The notes beneath the pieces were generated by a model. It saw only the letters and a program-made list of their open reading frames with translations, was not told where the DNA came from and did no database searches. A stretch of DNA of 64,000 nt from Pseudoxanthomonas suwonensis 11-1 (GTDB lineage Bacteria > Pseudomonadota > Gammaproteobacteria > Xanthomonadales > Xanthomonadaceae), in contig NC_014924.1 in assembly GCF_000185965.1 (NCBI RefSeq), positions 1 to 64,000 of the forward strand, given 5' to 3'. Made by a program: the position numbers and the translations under genes. How positions within the stretch are numbered: position 1 is the stretch's first letter; each line of letters begins with the position of its first letter. Shown one piece after another: positions 12,175 to 21,887 of this stretch.

Positions 12175-12205
12175 AAGAACGCCGCCTCCGGGCGGCGTTC
12201 TTCGT
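12175..12205 (+). terminator. Terminator of the tonB-exbBD operon
   Basis: A 12-bp stem, AAGAACGCCGCC and its complement around a TCCG loop (12175-12202), is followed by TCG-TTCT on the + strand. It stands 54 bases after the exbD2 stop. Confidence 0.8.
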
Positions 12206-12466
12206 TCTGGCCGTCCCTCTCCCATCGGGAGAGGAGAGGAGTGCCGGGTACAGGCGAAGCTGGCGCGGCCGCCGACGTTTGCCGAGTGCGCAGGCCCCTG
12301 GCCTGCCGGGCCGCGCAACGGGAGCCTACGGACGCCGGTTAGCCCGCCCACGCTTGCGGGCGGACTCCCGCAACCGCGCACGGGTAGGCCGCGCCACGAA
12401 TCGCGCTGCAACCGGTTGCTTCGAAGATGGCGGGCGGTCCCGGCTGGAAGCCCGGCGCCGCGAGAG
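12206..12466. other. Intergenic stretch with a small inverted repeat
   Basis: Convergent gap between exbD2 and pdxJ. It holds an 8-bp inverted repeat CCTCTCCC-ATC-GGGAGAGG (12216-12234), a kind of short hairpin that is frequent between genes of this family. No gene or other signal was recognised. Confidence 0.4.
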
Positions 12467-13222
12467 TCAGCGCGCCTTTTCCAGGATCGCCAGGTACGCC
12501 CGCACGGTCGCATCCAGTCCGGCGTAGAGCGCCTCGCCAATCAGTGCGTGGCCAATGGACACCTCCTCCACGCCGGGCACGCCGGCCAGGAAGTCGCCGA
12601 GATTGGCCTGGGACAGGTCATGGCCGGCATTGACCCCGAGGCCCGCGGCCTGGGCGCGCCGCGCCGTTTCCGCGCACAGCGCCAGTGCTTCCCCGGCGCG
12701 TCCGGTTGCATGGGCCTCGGCGTAGGGGCCGGTGTAGATCTCGATGCGGTGGGCACCGACTTCCGCCACGCGTTCCACGTGGGGATTTCCGGCGTCCACG
12801 AACAGGCTGACCCGGCAGCCCAGCGCGGCGAAGCCAGCGACCTGGTCCGCCAGTCCGGCGAGGTCGCCCTCCAGGGCGAAGCCATGGTCCGAGGTCAGCT
12901 GGCCGTCGCTGTCCGGGACCAGGGTGACCTGGGCCGGACGCACCTGTTCGCACAGGGCCAGCAGGCCGGGATAACCCTCGCGCGGCGGGGCGAAGGGATT
13001 GCCCTCGATGTTGAACTCCACCCCGTACCTTGCCGTGGCATCCGCCAGCGGCGCCAGGTCCTCGGCCACGACGTGGCGCCGGTCCGGGCGCGGGTGCACG
13101 GTGATGCCATGGGCGCCCGCGGCAAGGCAGGCCCTGGCCGCGGCCAGCACGTCCGGTTCGCCGCCGCCGCGCGAGTTGCGCAGGACGGCGATCTTGTTGA
13201 CGTTGACCGAGAGCCGGGTCAT
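12467..13222 (-). CDS. pdxJ: Pyridoxine 5'-phosphate synthase PdxJ
   Basis: Condenses 1-deoxy-D-xylulose 5-phosphate with 3-amino-2-oxopropyl phosphate to pyridoxine 5'-phosphate in vitamin B6 synthesis. The 251-residue TIM-barrel protein has [17 protein letters not shown] at the N-terminus, [13 protein letters not shown] (catalytic His and phosphate loop), EFNIEGNP, and the C-terminal [12 protein letters not shown] and [14 protein letters not shown] motifs. Length matches the family. Its ATG overlaps the end of the upstream small membrane protein by 4 bases (ATGA), so the two form an operon. Confidence 0.96.
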   Translation of the reverse strand: MTRLSVNVNKIAVLRNSRGGGEPDVLAAARACLAAGAHGITVHPRPDRRHVVAEDLAPLADATARYGVEFNIEGNPFAPPREGYPGLLALCEQVRPAQVTLVPDSDGQLTSDHGFALEGDLAGLADQVAGFAALGCRVSLFVDAGNPHVERVAEVGAHRIEIYTGPYAEAHATGRAGEALALCAETARRAQAAGLGVNAGHDLSQANLGDFLAGVPGVEEVSIGHALIGEALYAGLDATVRAYLAILEKAR

Positions 13223-13494
13223 GGGGCCGGCGGCACCTGGCCGCCAGCCTGCGCGGCCTGGGCCTCGCGACGCTTCGCCTCGGCCAGCTGGCGCAGGCGC
13301 ATCAGTTCGGCCGGGTCGATCATCGCTACCTCTTCCCGTGCGCCTTCGCCGACACGGGCGCGGTACCAGCCGATTGCCCAGGCCAGCAGGAAGCCGACCA
13401 TGGCCAGCAGCGACAGGGCGAGCAGTCCGACACTGGTGGTGGACATGGCCACGATCAGCGCCCCGATTCCCAGCAGCAGGTAGAGCAGGTGCAT
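13219..13494 (-). CDS. Small membrane protein, conserved in Xanthomonadaceae
   Basis: A 91-residue protein not assigned to a function. Two hydrophobic helices occupy about residues 2-20 and 22-44 ([17 protein letters not shown] then [20 protein letters not shown]), followed by a charged Ala/Arg-rich cytoplasmic tail ending QVPPAP. The frame is open further upstream to 13677, but that part is Arg-rich shadow sequence; the ATG at 13494 begins with the helix. It overlaps pdxJ by 4 bases, suggesting co-transcription. Confidence 0.7.
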   Translation of the reverse strand: MHLLYLLLGIGALIVAMSTTSVGLLALSLLAMVGFLLAWAIGWYRARVGEGAREEVAMIDPAELMRLRQLAEAKRREAQAAQAGGQVPPAP

Positions 13495-13622
13495 TGTGGT
13501 CTCCGTGGAACGGCGCCTTCCGTGCGCCCGGCACCGGCCATGATGCCGCCTGCGGGGCGGCGGGGCCATGCCGCGCATCCGCCGCCGGGGCCGCCCGTCG
13601 CCTGTGGACGCCTGGCGGGCGC

Positions 13623-15068
13623 CTACAGCACCGGCGAAAGCAGGCGGGCGAACGCTTCGGGCAGGCGGTGCCGCCACAGGCCCATCGGCCGGTCCAGGCG
13701 GACCCGCGTCGACTGCTCCATCTCACCTTCCAGCACGCTCGCCAGCTGGGCGCAGGTGTCGCGGTCGCGCAGCATCATCGAGGCCTCGAAGTTGAGGCGG
13801 AAGCTGCGGTGGTCGAAATTGGCACTGCCGACCACGCAGAACTCGTCGTCGGTCACCAGGGCCTTGGTATGCAGCATGCGCGGGCCGTACTCGTAGACCT
13901 TGACCCCCGCCTTGAGCAGCTCGTCGAAGTAGGAGCGGGCGGCGAGCGTGACCATGCGCGAGTCGCTGCGCCGCGGCACCACCAGGCGCACGTCCAGTCC
14001 GCCCAGCGCGGCCGAGGTCAGCGCCATGCGTGCCGCCTCGCCGGGGACGAAGTACGGCGTGGTCATCCACACCCGCCGCCGCGCCTCGTGGATCGCGGCC
14101 ACCTGCAGGCGATGGATCGCCTCCCAAGACGAATCCGGGCCGGACACCAGCAGCTGCGCGCCGATCGTGCCGCGCCGTGCCTCCGGCCAGTAGGCCTGGT
14201 CGCCGAACCTGGTGGGCTCGCAGCAGTCCGCGTAGATCCAGTCCTCGACGAACGCCAGCTGCATGCTGCGCACGACCTCGCCCTCCACCCGCATGTGCAG
14301 GTCGCGGAACGGGCGTTCGTGGATGGTCTCGTCATGGTCGTCGGCGATGTTGATCCCGCCGATGAAACCCACCGCGCCGTCGATCACCACGATCTTGCGG
14401 TGGTTGCGCATGTTCAGCCACGGCCGGGTGAAGGGCCGGAACTTCGTCGGATGGAACCAGCAGAACTGGCCACCGGCATCGACCAGCGGCTTGAGATGGC
14501 GCTGGCGCAGCGGACCGGAGCCGACCGCGTCGAGCAGCAGGCGGACCTCGACCCCGGCGCGGGCGCGCTCGACCAGCGCCTCGAGCAGGCGCCCTCCGGT
14601 CTGGTCCGGCCGGCAGATGTAGTACTCGAGGTGGATGTGGTGGCGCGCCTTCGAGATCGCATCCAGCAGCGCGCCATAGGTCGCATGGCCGTCGACCAGC
14701 CAGTCCACCCGGGTGGCGCTGGAAGGCGGCAGGCCGGTGGTGGCCTGGCCGATGCGCGCCAGTTCCACCGCGCTGTCGTCGGCCGGGCAGATCGTCGAGT
14801 ACTGGCCCATGCCCGAGCGCGTGCGCCCGCGCCGCAGGCGCTGGCGGCTGATGCGCTGCGGACCGAGCAGGAAATAGACCAGGAAGCCGACGTAGGGCAA
14901 CAGGGCCAGCGAAAGCACCCAGCTGAGGGTGGCGACAGGCTCGCGCTTCTGCAGCACCACCCAGGCCACCAGCCAGGGGATGTAAAGCAGCCATGCCGCG
15001 ACCAGGTACAGGCCGATGTGGGGGATGGAGCTGAGCGCCTGCCAGGCGCCATCGAGGAGGTCGGACAT
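13623..15068 (-). CDS. cls: Cardiolipin synthase (phospholipase D family)
   Basis: Makes cardiolipin from two phosphatidylglycerol molecules at the inner membrane. The 481 residues start with two membrane helices (about 16-38 and 46-68), then two phospholipase D active sites: [18 protein letters not shown] and [20 protein letters not shown], each an H-x-K-x4-D motif. Both sites are intact. Length is normal for bacterial ClsA. It is divergent from the radical SAM gene with 84 bases between the starts. Confidence 0.94.
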   Translation of the reverse strand: MSDLLDGAWQALSSIPHIGLYLVAAWLLYIPWLVAWVVLQKREPVATLSWVLSLALLPYVGFLVYFLLGPQRISRQRLRRGRTRSGMGQYSTICPADDSAVELARIGQATTGLPPSSATRVDWLVDGHATYGALLDAISKARHHIHLEYYICRPDQTGGRLLEALVERARAGVEVRLLLDAVGSGPLRQRHLKPLVDAGGQFCWFHPTKFRPFTRPWLNMRNHRKIVVIDGAVGFIGGINIADDHDETIHERPFRDLHMRVEGEVVRSMQLAFVEDWIYADCCEPTRFGDQAYWPEARRGTIGAQLLVSGPDSSWEAIHRLQVAAIHEARRRVWMTTPYFVPGEAARMALTSAALGGLDVRLVVPRRSDSRMVTLAARSYFDELLKAGVKVYEYGPRMLHTKALVTDDEFCVVGSANFDHRSFRLNFEASMMLRDRDTCAQLASVLEGEMEQSTRVRLDRPMGLWRHRLPEAFARLLSPVL

Positions 15069-15152
15069 GCGCGGATTCTAGGCGGGCCCGGTGCGAGGCG
15101 GGATGAGGATGCCGTCGCAGGGACTGAGACGCCACCGTGGCAGGCTGGCGCC

Positions 15153-16241
15153 ATGCACGGACCTGCGATCAAGGGACGCGGCGCGCGCGGCTACCTGCCG
15201 GGCCGGTTCGAGACCACCACCACCGAGGCGGTGGACGACGGCTGGGCGCCACCGGAGGCCGACACCGAGTCCGGCCCGGATCCGCTGCGCCCGCGCACCC
15301 AGGTCCACGAGGAGACCGCGCGCAGCATCATCACCCGCAACAACTCGCCGGACATCGGCTTCTCGCAGTCGGTCAACCCCTACCGGGGCTGCGAGCATGG
15401 GTGCTCGTACTGCTTCGCCCGGCCATCGCACGCCTACCTCAACCTGTCGCCGGGCCTGGACTTCGAGACGAAGATCTTCGCCAAGACCAATGCCCCGGAC
15501 CTTCTGCGCAGGGAGCTGGCGCGGCCCGGCTACCGGCCCAGTCCGATCGCGCTGGGCATCAACACCGACTCCTACCAGCCGCTGGAGCGCAAGCTGCAGC
15601 TGACCCGGCGGCTGATGGAAGTGCTTGTCGAGTGCCGGCATCCCTTCACCCTGATCACCAAGAACGCGCTCATCGAGCGCGACCTCGACCTGCTGCAGGT
15701 CGCCGCGAAGCAGGACCTGGTGCACGTGCACTTCTCGGTGACCACGCTTGATCCGCACCTCGGCGCCAGGCTGGAGCCACGTGCCGCGGCCCCGCATGCG
15801 CGCCTGCGGGCGATGCGGAACCTGCACGAGGCCGGCGTACCGGTCGGGGTGATGTTCGCGCCGGCGATTCCCTGGGTGAACGACCACGAGCTGGAACGGG
15901 TACTGGAAGCGGCCCGCAAGGCCGGCGCCTCCAGTGCCGGCTACGTGCTGCTGCGGCTGCCGCACGAGGTCGCGCCGCTGTTCCGCGACTGGCTGCAGGC
16001 ACACGTGCCGGACCGGGCCGAACACGTCATGGGCACGGTGCAGCAGATGCGTGGCGGTCGCGACTACGACTCCGGCTTCGGCACGCGCATGCGTGGCCAG
16101 GGCCGCTACGCCGACCTGCTGGAGCAACGCTTCGCACTGGCCTGGCGTCGCTTCGGTTATGCAGACGCGACCACCCGTCCGGTGGACTGCAGCCGTTTCC
16201 AGCCGCCACGGCCGCCTTCGCCGCAGGGGGAGCTGTTCTGA
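15153..16241 (+). CDS. PA0069 family radical SAM protein
   Basis: A 362-residue radical SAM protein with the iron-sulfur motif CEHGCSYCFARPSH (C-x3-C-x2-C variant, about residue 87-94) preceded by SQSVNPYRGC, typical of the PA0069/SplB-related family. The substrate is unknown. The reading frame is open far upstream (to 12999) because of antisense coding to cls, but homology starts at MHGPAIKGRGARGYLPGRFE, hence ATG 15153. The 3' end is 16 bases from the convergent esterase-cupin gene. It precedes, and is probably unrelated to, the pectin locus. Confidence 0.88.
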   Translation: MHGPAIKGRGARGYLPGRFETTTTEAVDDGWAPPEADTESGPDPLRPRTQVHEETARSIITRNNSPDIGFSQSVNPYRGCEHGCSYCFARPSHAYLNLSPGLDFETKIFAKTNAPDLLRRELARPGYRPSPIALGINTDSYQPLERKLQLTRRLMEVLVECRHPFTLITKNALIERDLDLLQVAAKQDLVHVHFSVTTLDPHLGARLEPRAAAPHARLRAMRNLHEAGVPVGVMFAPAIPWVNDHELERVLEAARKAGASSAGYVLLRLPHEVAPLFRDWLQAHVPDRAEHVMGTVQQMRGGRDYDSGFGTRMRGQGRYADLLEQRFALAWRRFGYADATTRPVDCSRFQPPRPPSPQGELF

Positions 16242-16257
16242 AGCGGCGCGCGTGCGG

Positions 16258-17388
16258 TCATGGCCTGGTGACCGGGTAGGCCAGCAGGATCACCAGGTCG
16301 TCCTCCCCCGCCTGTTCGATCGCATGGGTGCTGCCGGGCCTGGTCAGCATGGCGTCGCCCGGACCCACGTCGTGCACCTTGCCGTCCAGCACGTAGCGGC
16401 CACGGCCGGCGAGCACGTAGTAGATCTCGTCCTTGTGGTGCTGGTGCAGGCCGATGCCGGCGCCCTTGTGCAGCACGCGCTTGCGCATCACGAAGGAGAG
16501 GCCGTCGGCATCGGCGAACAGCGGATAGGCGGTGGTGCTGCCGGCGCCGCCGTGCGGACCGGGCTGGGCGCGGGCCAGCGCCGCCTCGTTCACCACCTGC
16601 GAAGGACGCGGCTGGGCGGCTGCATCCTGCCGCGCGGTGGCCGGGGCGCCGCAGTCAGTGTCGCGCACCACGTGCCGTTCCAGCGCCGGATCCAGCGTCT
16701 TCCAGTCGCGCACCACCAGGCACGCGACCATCGTCGCGCCGGCCGCCGAAAAGTGGGTGTCGTCGGCGATGCCGCGTTCCGGCACGTGCTCGTAATAGGC
16801 GCGCGAGGCTTCCTCGCCGAGCGCGCGGACCCAGTCGCGGCTGCTGGCGTTGAGGTCGACCAGCGCCACCTGCTCGCGCCGGGCCAGCTCGCGCATGGCA
16901 TCGGTGTAGCGGGCGTGGGTGTCCAGCAGCGAGCCGAAGCTCCAGATCCGCCGGGTCACCGGGGTGATCAGTACCGGCGTGGCACCGCGCGTGCGCGCCA
17001 GCTCCACGTAGCGCATGAGCCAGCGCGGGTATTCCTCGCGCGGTTCGGTGTAGCGGCCGGGGTCTTCCTGCTTGGCGTCGTTGTGCCCGAACTGCACCAG
17101 CAGCACGTCGCCGCGGCGCAGCTCGCGGGCGATGGCATCCAGCCGGCCTTCGGCGATGAAGCTGCGCGAGCTGCGCCCGCCGATGGCGTGGTTGCGCACC
17201 TCGAACGCACCCGGGTCCAGGAAACCCTGCAGGTGCTGGCCCCAGCCGTTGCGCGGCGCGCGCTCGGGGCCGTACCCGGCGGCGGTGGAATCGGCGGCGA
17301 TGAACACCCGTCGCGGCGGGGTCGCCGCGCCCGCCAGCAGCGGCACGGCCAGCAGGAGCAGGGTGGCAATGCGGGGCAGGATGCTCAT
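16258..17388 (-). CDS. Rhamnogalacturonan acetylesterase (SGNH) fused to a cupin domain
   Basis: Secreted two-domain protein of 376 residues. After a signal peptide (about 1-22) the SGNH hydrolase domain (about 25-245) shows block I ADSTAAGYG, the GGRSSRSF block, FGHNDAK, and the catalytic D-x2-H in DDTHFSAAG, as in CE12 rhamnogalacturonan acetylesterases that remove acetyl groups from pectin. A C-terminal cupin (about 285-370) contains LHQHHKDEIYYVL and PGSTHAI, likely metal or sugar binding. Such a fusion is unusual; the cupin role is unknown. It is the last gene of the kdu-TRAP gene string on this strand. Confidence 0.83.
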   Translation of the reverse strand: MSILPRIATLLLLAVPLLAGAATPPRRVFIAADSTAAGYGPERAPRNGWGQHLQGFLDPGAFEVRNHAIGGRSSRSFIAEGRLDAIARELRRGDVLLVQFGHNDAKQEDPGRYTEPREEYPRWLMRYVELARTRGATPVLITPVTRRIWSFGSLLDTHARYTDAMRELARREQVALVDLNASSRDWVRALGEEASRAYYEHVPERGIADDTHFSAAGATMVACLVVRDWKTLDPALERHVVRDTDCGAPATARQDAAAQPRPSQVVNEAALARAQPGPHGGAGSTTAYPLFADADGLSFVMRKRVLHKGAGIGLHQHHKDEIYYVLAGRGRYVLDGKVHDVGPGDAMLTRPGSTHAIEQAGEDDLVILLAYPVTRP

Positions 17389-17557
17389 GGGGCCTCCCAG
17401 GGATGCCAGGCAGTCGGTGCCTGGCATCGGGACCTGGCCGCGGCCGCGGAGAGAGAGGGTGGACGTCGCCTCTCGCCAGGCGGCGCCCACACGACCGCGG
17501 CCAGGTCCCTTCCAAAGCCAGGGCGAAGGCGGACGGCGGCGGCCGTCCGCACCGGCT

Positions 17558-18316
17558 TCAGCGCGCCAGCCAGCCGCCGTCGACCGGGATCACCGCGCCG
17601 TTGACGTAGTCCGAGGCGCGGCTGGCCAGGAACACCGCCGTGCCGCCCAGGTCCGCCGGCACGCCCCAGCGGCCGGCCGGGATGCGGTCGAGGATCGCCT
17701 TGCTGCGCTCCTCGTCGGCGCGCAGCTGCGCGGTGTTGTCGGTGGCCATGTAGCCCGGGGCGATGGCGTTGATGTTGATGCCCTTGCCCGCCCACTCGTT
17801 GGCCAGCAGCCGGGTGATGCCGGCGATGCCGCTCTTGGAAGCGGTGTACGAGGCCACGCGGATGCCGCCCTGGAACGACAGCATCGAGGCGATGTTGATG
17901 ATCTTGCCGCTGCCCTGGGCGATGAAGCGTCGGCCTGCGGCCTGCGACATGAAGAACGCGGACTTGATGTTGACGTTCATGACGTCGTCCCAGTCTTTCT
18001 CGCTGAAGTCCACCGCGTCGGCGCGGCGGATCAGGCCGGCGTTGTTGACCAGGATGTCCAGGCCGCCGAGGCCGGCGACGGTTTCCTCGACCAGGCGCGC
18101 GACCGGCTCGATCGAGATCAGGTTGGCTTCCAGGTTGAGGAAGCGGCGGCCCAGCGCACGCACCTTCTCGCCGGTTTCCTCGGCCGCGACGATGCCGGCG
18201 GCGGCGATGTCGGCGCCGGCTTCGGCCAGCGCCAGCGCGATGCCCTGGCCCAGGCCGGTGTTGGCGCCGGTGACCAGCGCGACCTTGCCTTCCAGACTGA
18301 ACGGGTTGTTTGCCAT
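17558..18316 (-). CDS. kduD: 2-dehydro-3-deoxy-D-gluconate 5-dehydrogenase KduD
   Basis: Reduces 3-deoxy-D-glycero-2,5-hexodiulosonate to 2-keto-3-deoxygluconate (KDG) with NAD(P)H in the unsaturated-uronate branch of pectin breakdown. The 252-residue short-chain dehydrogenase has the cofactor loop TGANTGLGQG, NNAG, catalytic Ser in NIASMLS and Tyr-Lys in YTASKSG. Start ATG 18316 (MANNPFSLEGK) is well supported. It follows kduI, which makes its substrate, with a 134-base gap. Confidence 0.94.
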   Translation of the reverse strand: MANNPFSLEGKVALVTGANTGLGQGIALALAEAGADIAAAGIVAAEETGEKVRALGRRFLNLEANLISIEPVARLVEETVAGLGGLDILVNNAGLIRRADAVDFSEKDWDDVMNVNIKSAFFMSQAAGRRFIAQGSGKIINIASMLSFQGGIRVASYTASKSGIAGITRLLANEWAGKGININAIAPGYMATDNTAQLRADEERSKAILDRIPAGRWGVPADLGGTAVFLASRASDYVNGAVIPVDGGWLAR

Positions 18317-18450
18317 GAGCGGTCCTCGGTTTTGGCCGGCGGCGTCATGGCCGCCGGATGCATGGGAAGCCGGGGGGTGTCCCGGCGCATCGGGAGCTGC
18401 GCCGGCGGTCCACCGGCGAGGGGCGCCGCCGGCGGGCGGCGGCGCGGGCA

Positions 18451-19299
18451 TTACTTGAGCTGGCAGATGTCCAGCACGTGCATGTCGGTGTAGTCCAGGT
18501 TCTCGCCGCCCATCGCCCAGATGAAGGCGTAGTTGGAGGTTCCCGATCCCATGTGGATCGACCACGGCGGCGAGACCACGGCCTCGTCGTTGCGCATGAC
18601 GATGTGCCGCTGCTGGTCCGGCTGGCCCATGAAGTGGTAGACGCGGTCGTCCGCGCCCAGGTCGAAGTAGAAATAGACCTCGCTGCGGCGGTCGTGCAGG
18701 TGCGGCGGCATGGTGTTCCACACGCTGCCCGGCTTGAGCACGGTCAGGCCCAGCAGCAGCTGCGAGGACTGGCAGGTGGACGGCACGATGAACTGGTAGA
18801 TGGTGCGCTCGTTGCTGGTCTCCAGCGCGCCGCGGTCCAGGGCCACGGCGTCCTTGATCGACAGCTTCTTCGTCTCGAAGCGGGCGTGCGCCGGGGTCGA
18901 GGCGAGGTAGAACTTGGCCGGGCTGGATGCGTCGGCCGAGGAGAAGCTGACCTCCTCGCTGCCCATGGCCACGTACAGGCCGTCCTTCGGGCCAAGCACG
19001 TACTCGGTGCCGTCGACGGTCACCGTGCCGGTGCCGGCGCCGACGTTGATCACGCCCAGCTCGCGGCGCTCCAGGAACGGCTTGCCCGCGGCCGAGGCCG
19101 GCTCGACCTGGCGCGGCAGCGACACGGTCTTGCCAACCGGGGCGGCACCGCCGATCACGAAGCGCTCGTAATGGGTGTAGTTCAGGCGGACCTCGTCGGC
19201 GGCGAACAGCTCGCCGATCAGGTACAGGTCGCGCAGCTCGTCGTTGCTGGCGCCCTGCATCACGCCGGGATGAGTCGCGTAATAGGTCTTCTGGTACAT
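18451..19299 (-). CDS. kduI: 5-dehydro-4-deoxy-D-glucuronate isomerase KduI
   Basis: Isomerises 5-keto-4-deoxyuronate, released by pectate and oligogalacturonide lyases, to 3-deoxy-D-glycero-2,5-hexodiulosonate. The 282-residue cupin-fold enzyme has the zinc ligands in [16 protein letters not shown] (His, His, Glu) and a later His in [12 protein letters not shown]; family length is about 278. Start ATG 19299 ([12 protein letters not shown]) is preferred to one six codons upstream. A LacI-type operator overlaps the -35 of its promoter (19368-19384). Confidence 0.95.
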   Translation of the reverse strand: MYQKTYYATHPGVMQGASNDELRDLYLIGELFAADEVRLNYTHYERFVIGGAAPVGKTVSLPRQVEPASAAGKPFLERRELGVINVGAGTGTVTVDGTEYVLGPKDGLYVAMGSEEVSFSSADASSPAKFYLASTPAHARFETKKLSIKDAVALDRGALETSNERTIYQFIVPSTCQSSQLLLGLTVLKPGSVWNTMPPHLHDRRSEVYFYFDLGADDRVYHFMGQPDQQRHIVMRNDEAVVSPPWSIHMGSGTSNYAFIWAMGGENLDYTDMHVLDICQLK

Positions 19300-19354
19300 C
19301 GGTACGGCTCCTGGCAAGCGGGGGACCGGGGGCGGTCCCTATCCATCGCGGACG

Positions 19355-19383
19355 ATTCTAGGCCTTCTGGTAACCGGTGTCAT
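19355..19383 (-). promoter_or_regulatory. kduI promoter overlapped by operator
   Basis: On the - strand a -35 ATGACA (19383-19378) and a -10 TAGAAT (19360-19355) are separated by exactly 17 bases. The -35 is the left half of the operator listed at 19368-19384, so a repressor bound there would block RNA polymerase directly. Confidence 0.6.
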
Positions 19384-19384
19384 T
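19368..19384. promoter_or_regulatory. LacI-type operator, kduI promoter
   Basis: TGGTAACCGGTGTCATT; on the - strand it reads AATGACACCGGTTACCA. Member of the recurrent TGACACCG family found in promoters throughout the pectin locus. Centre ACCGGT is the CG-centred pseudo-palindrome expected for LacI-family operators. Confidence 0.65.
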
Positions 19385-19435
19385 CTGCGCTGCGCCATTC
19401 CGCGCGGGGCGCGGGAAGGCAGGGGGAAAGCCGCC

Positions 19436-20488
19436 TCAGGGCGGCGGCTGGCAGGAGTCGCGGACGATCAGGTGCGGGCGCACGCTGGCAACCGCCAGCG
19501 GGGCGGTATCGGTGCGGATCAGGGTTCCGGCGGCGATCCGGCCGGTGTCGCGGGTATGCCGGCGGACCGAGGTCAGCGACGGCCACAGGCGCGAGGCCAG
19601 CGGGCTGTCGTCGTAGCCGACCACCGACAGGTCGCGCGGGATGCTGATGCCCGCGCGCAGTGCGACCTTGTACACGCCGGCCGCCATCTCGTCGTTGCCG
19701 CAGAAGATCGCGGTCGGGCGCTGCCTGGCCGCTAACAGCTTCTCGGCCGCGGCCACGCCGGACTCGAAGGTGTAGCTGGCCTCGATGATGCGCGCCTTCG
19801 GCACCTCCACGCCGCGCTGGGCCAGGGTGTCGAGGAAGCCGTTGGTGCGTTCGATGGCCGAGCGGTAGGTCAGCGGGCCGGTGATCAGGGCGATGTCGCG
19901 GTGGCCGAGGGTCAGCAGGTAGTCGGCCGCCTCGACCGCACCCTCGCGGTCGTGGGTGACGATCATGCGGCCGTCGTTGTCCTCGAAGCCCACCGGCACG
20001 ATGCGGCTGTAGCGGCAGCCCAGTTCGGCCAGCATGTCCGCGAGCTTCTGGTCCTCCGAGGCGCGCGGCACCAGCATCACCCCGTGCAGCTTCTGCTGCT
20101 GGACGAAGCGGCGCACCCCGTCGATGTAATTCGGCGTGCGGCTGTCGCAGGGGTGCACCACCAGCTCGAAGCCCGAATCGCGCAGCGCGTCCAGCGCGCC
20201 GTACTGCATGTCGACGATGTACTGCGCGGTCGGGTTGTCGTAGACCATGCCGATCAGGAACGAGCGCCGGAACGCCAGCCCGCGGGCCAGCGGGTCGGGC
20301 GTGTAGCCGACTTCCCGCATCAGCGCCTCGACCTTCTCGCGGGTGTCCTTGCGGACCAGGGGCGAGTTGTTGATGATCCGCGAAACGGTCTTCTTCGACA
20401 CCCCCGCCAGGCGGGCGATGTCGTTGATGGTGGCTGCCTTGCCGGAGGGAATCCGGGAGGCCGTATCTGGGCTCTTGCGCGCGGGCAT
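19436..20488 (-). CDS. LacI family transcriptional regulator of the pectin locus
   Basis: A 350-residue LacI/GalR repressor: N-terminal HTH INDIARLAGVSKKTVSRI followed by the hinge VGYTPDPLARGLAF, then a periplasmic-binding-protein-like sensor domain to the C-terminus. Start is ATG 20488 (MPARKSP) or a GTG four codons upstream at 20500; neither has a strong ribosome-binding site. It lies between the TRAP genes and kduI, on the same strand. By position it is the likely reader of the TGACACCG operators, repressing until a uronate catabolite such as KDG binds (inference, analogous to but not homologous with the IclR-type KdgR of enterobacteria). Confidence 0.9.
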   Translation of the reverse strand: MPARKSPDTASRIPSGKAATINDIARLAGVSKKTVSRIINNSPLVRKDTREKVEALMREVGYTPDPLARGLAFRRSFLIGMVYDNPTAQYIVDMQYGALDALRDSGFELVVHPCDSRTPNYIDGVRRFVQQQKLHGVMLVPRASEDQKLADMLAELGCRYSRIVPVGFEDNDGRMIVTHDREGAVEAADYLLTLGHRDIALITGPLTYRSAIERTNGFLDTLAQRGVEVPKARIIEASYTFESGVAAAEKLLAARQRPTAIFCGNDEMAAGVYKVALRAGISIPRDLSVVGYDDSPLASRLWPSLTSVRRHTRDTGRIAAGTLIRTDTAPLAVASVRPHLIVRDSCQPPP

Positions 20489-20603
20489 GTTCGGCTTCAC
20501 GGGAATATCGGTTGGATTCTAGCCGGAGCCGCGGCCCGGCGAGGGGCGGGGCACGCCAGGCGGCCCGCGGCGGCCGGGCTTGCCGCCGTCCCGGGCGCCC
20601 GGA

Positions 20604-21887
20604 TCAGCCCCGCAGCAGGGCCGGCAGCCACAGCGACAGCTGCGGGAAGAACGCCACCACCAGCAGCACGCCCAGCCCGGCCAGCCAGAACGGCCAGATC
20701 GAGCGCATGGCCTGGCCGACGCTGATCTTGCCGATGGCCGTGCCGATGAACAGGACCGAGCCCACCGGCGGGGTGACCAGGCCCAGGCCGCCGGTCAGCA
20801 CCAGGACCAGGCCGAAGTGGATCGGGTCGATCCCGTAGGCGCGCGCCACCGGCAGGAAGATCGGGGTGCAGATCAGGATCATCGGCGCCAGGTCCATGAA
20901 GGTGCCCAGCAGCAGCAGCATGACCACGATCATCAGCAGCACCGCGTACTTGCTGTGCGCGATCGACTGCAGGAACTCCACCGCCGCCGCCGGTACCTGC
21001 AGGTAGGCCAGCAGCCAGCCGAACACGGCCGCGGTGGCGATCACGAACAGGATCACGCCGGTGCTGCGCGCCGCGTGCACCACGGTCTCGAGGAACTCCT
21101 TCAGCCGCAGCTGGCGGTACAGGACGATGGTCACCAGCAGGGCGTAGACCACGGCGATGGCCGCCGACTCGACCGCGGTGAAGATGCCGGCGCGGATGCC
21201 GACGAAGATCAGGGTCACCAGGCCCAGGCCCGGCAGCGCCGCGACCAGCCGCAGCAACACCGCGCGCCAGCCCGGGAACAGCTCCACGCCGTAGCCGCGG
21301 CGGCGCGCGACCAGGTAGCCGGTGGTCATCAGCGTGGCGGTCATCATCAGCGCCGGGACGATGCCCGCGGCGAACAGGTCGGCGATCGACAGGCCGCCGG
21401 CGGCCGCGGCCGAGAACAGGATCAGGTTGTGCGAGGGCGGCACCAGCAGCGCGACCAGCGCCGCGGTGATGCTGACGTTGACCGCGAAGTCCCGGTCGTA
21501 GCCGCGCTTGACCATCTGCGGGATCATCGTGCCGCCGACCGCGGACACGTCGGCGATGGCCGAGCCGGACACGCCGCCGAAGAACAGCGAGGACAGGATC
21601 GAGACCTGGCCCAGGCCACCACGCATGCGTCCCACCAGGGAGGCGGCCAGCGCGATCAGGCGTTCGGAAATGCCGCCGCGCATCATGATCTCGCCGGCGA
21701 AGATGAACAGCGGGATCGCGATCAGCGAGGCCGAGCCGGTGCCGGCCGACACCTGCTGGACCAGCACCACCGAGGGCAGGTCCAGGTACAGCAGGGTCGC
21801 CAGCGCCGCCGCGGCCAGCGCGAACGCCACCGGCACGCCGATCACCAGCAGCACGGCGAACACCAGGAACAGCAGGGCGATGGCCAT
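20604..21887 (-). CDS. TRAP transporter large permease DctM
   Basis: The 427-residue membrane protein with about 12 hydrophobic segments is the ion-coupled translocation subunit of a tripartite transporter. The family core FIFAGEIMMRGGIS, LVPPSHNLILFSAA and VTPPVGSVLFIGTAIG are visible. Together with the small permease and binding protein upstream it should import an acidic sugar; in this context galacturonate or unsaturated uronate (inference). Its ATG shares one base with the DctQ stop (TGATG). Confidence 0.92.
   Translation of the reverse strand: MAIALLFLVFAVLLVIGVPVAFALAAAALATLLYLDLPSVVLVQQVSAGTGSASLIAIPLFIFAGEIMMRGGISERLIALAASLVGRMRGGLGQVSILSSLFFGGVSGSAIADVSAVGGTMIPQMVKRGYDRDFAVNVSITAALVALLVPPSHNLILFSAAAAGGLSIADLFAAGIVPALMMTATLMTTGYLVARRRGYGVELFPGWRAVLLRLVAALPGLGLVTLIFVGIRAGIFTAVESAAIAVVYALLVTIVLYRQLRLKEFLETVVHAARSTGVILFVIATAAVFGWLLAYLQVPAAAVEFLQSIAHSKYAVLLMIVVMLLLLGTFMDLAPMILICTPIFLPVARAYGIDPIHFGLVLVLTGGLGLVTPPVGSVLFIGTAIGKISVGQAMRSIWPFWLAGLGVLLVVAFFPQLSLWLPALLRG

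Noticed and set aside
12771-12788. TTCCACGTGGGG word in pdxJ, resembling parS
   Set aside because: Only one half matches; the second arm is broken, so it does not qualify beside the three perfect copies.
12999-15152. The upstream extension of the radical SAM frame
   Set aside because: It is antisense to cls and pdxJ, with no family similarity; the protein begins at 15153.
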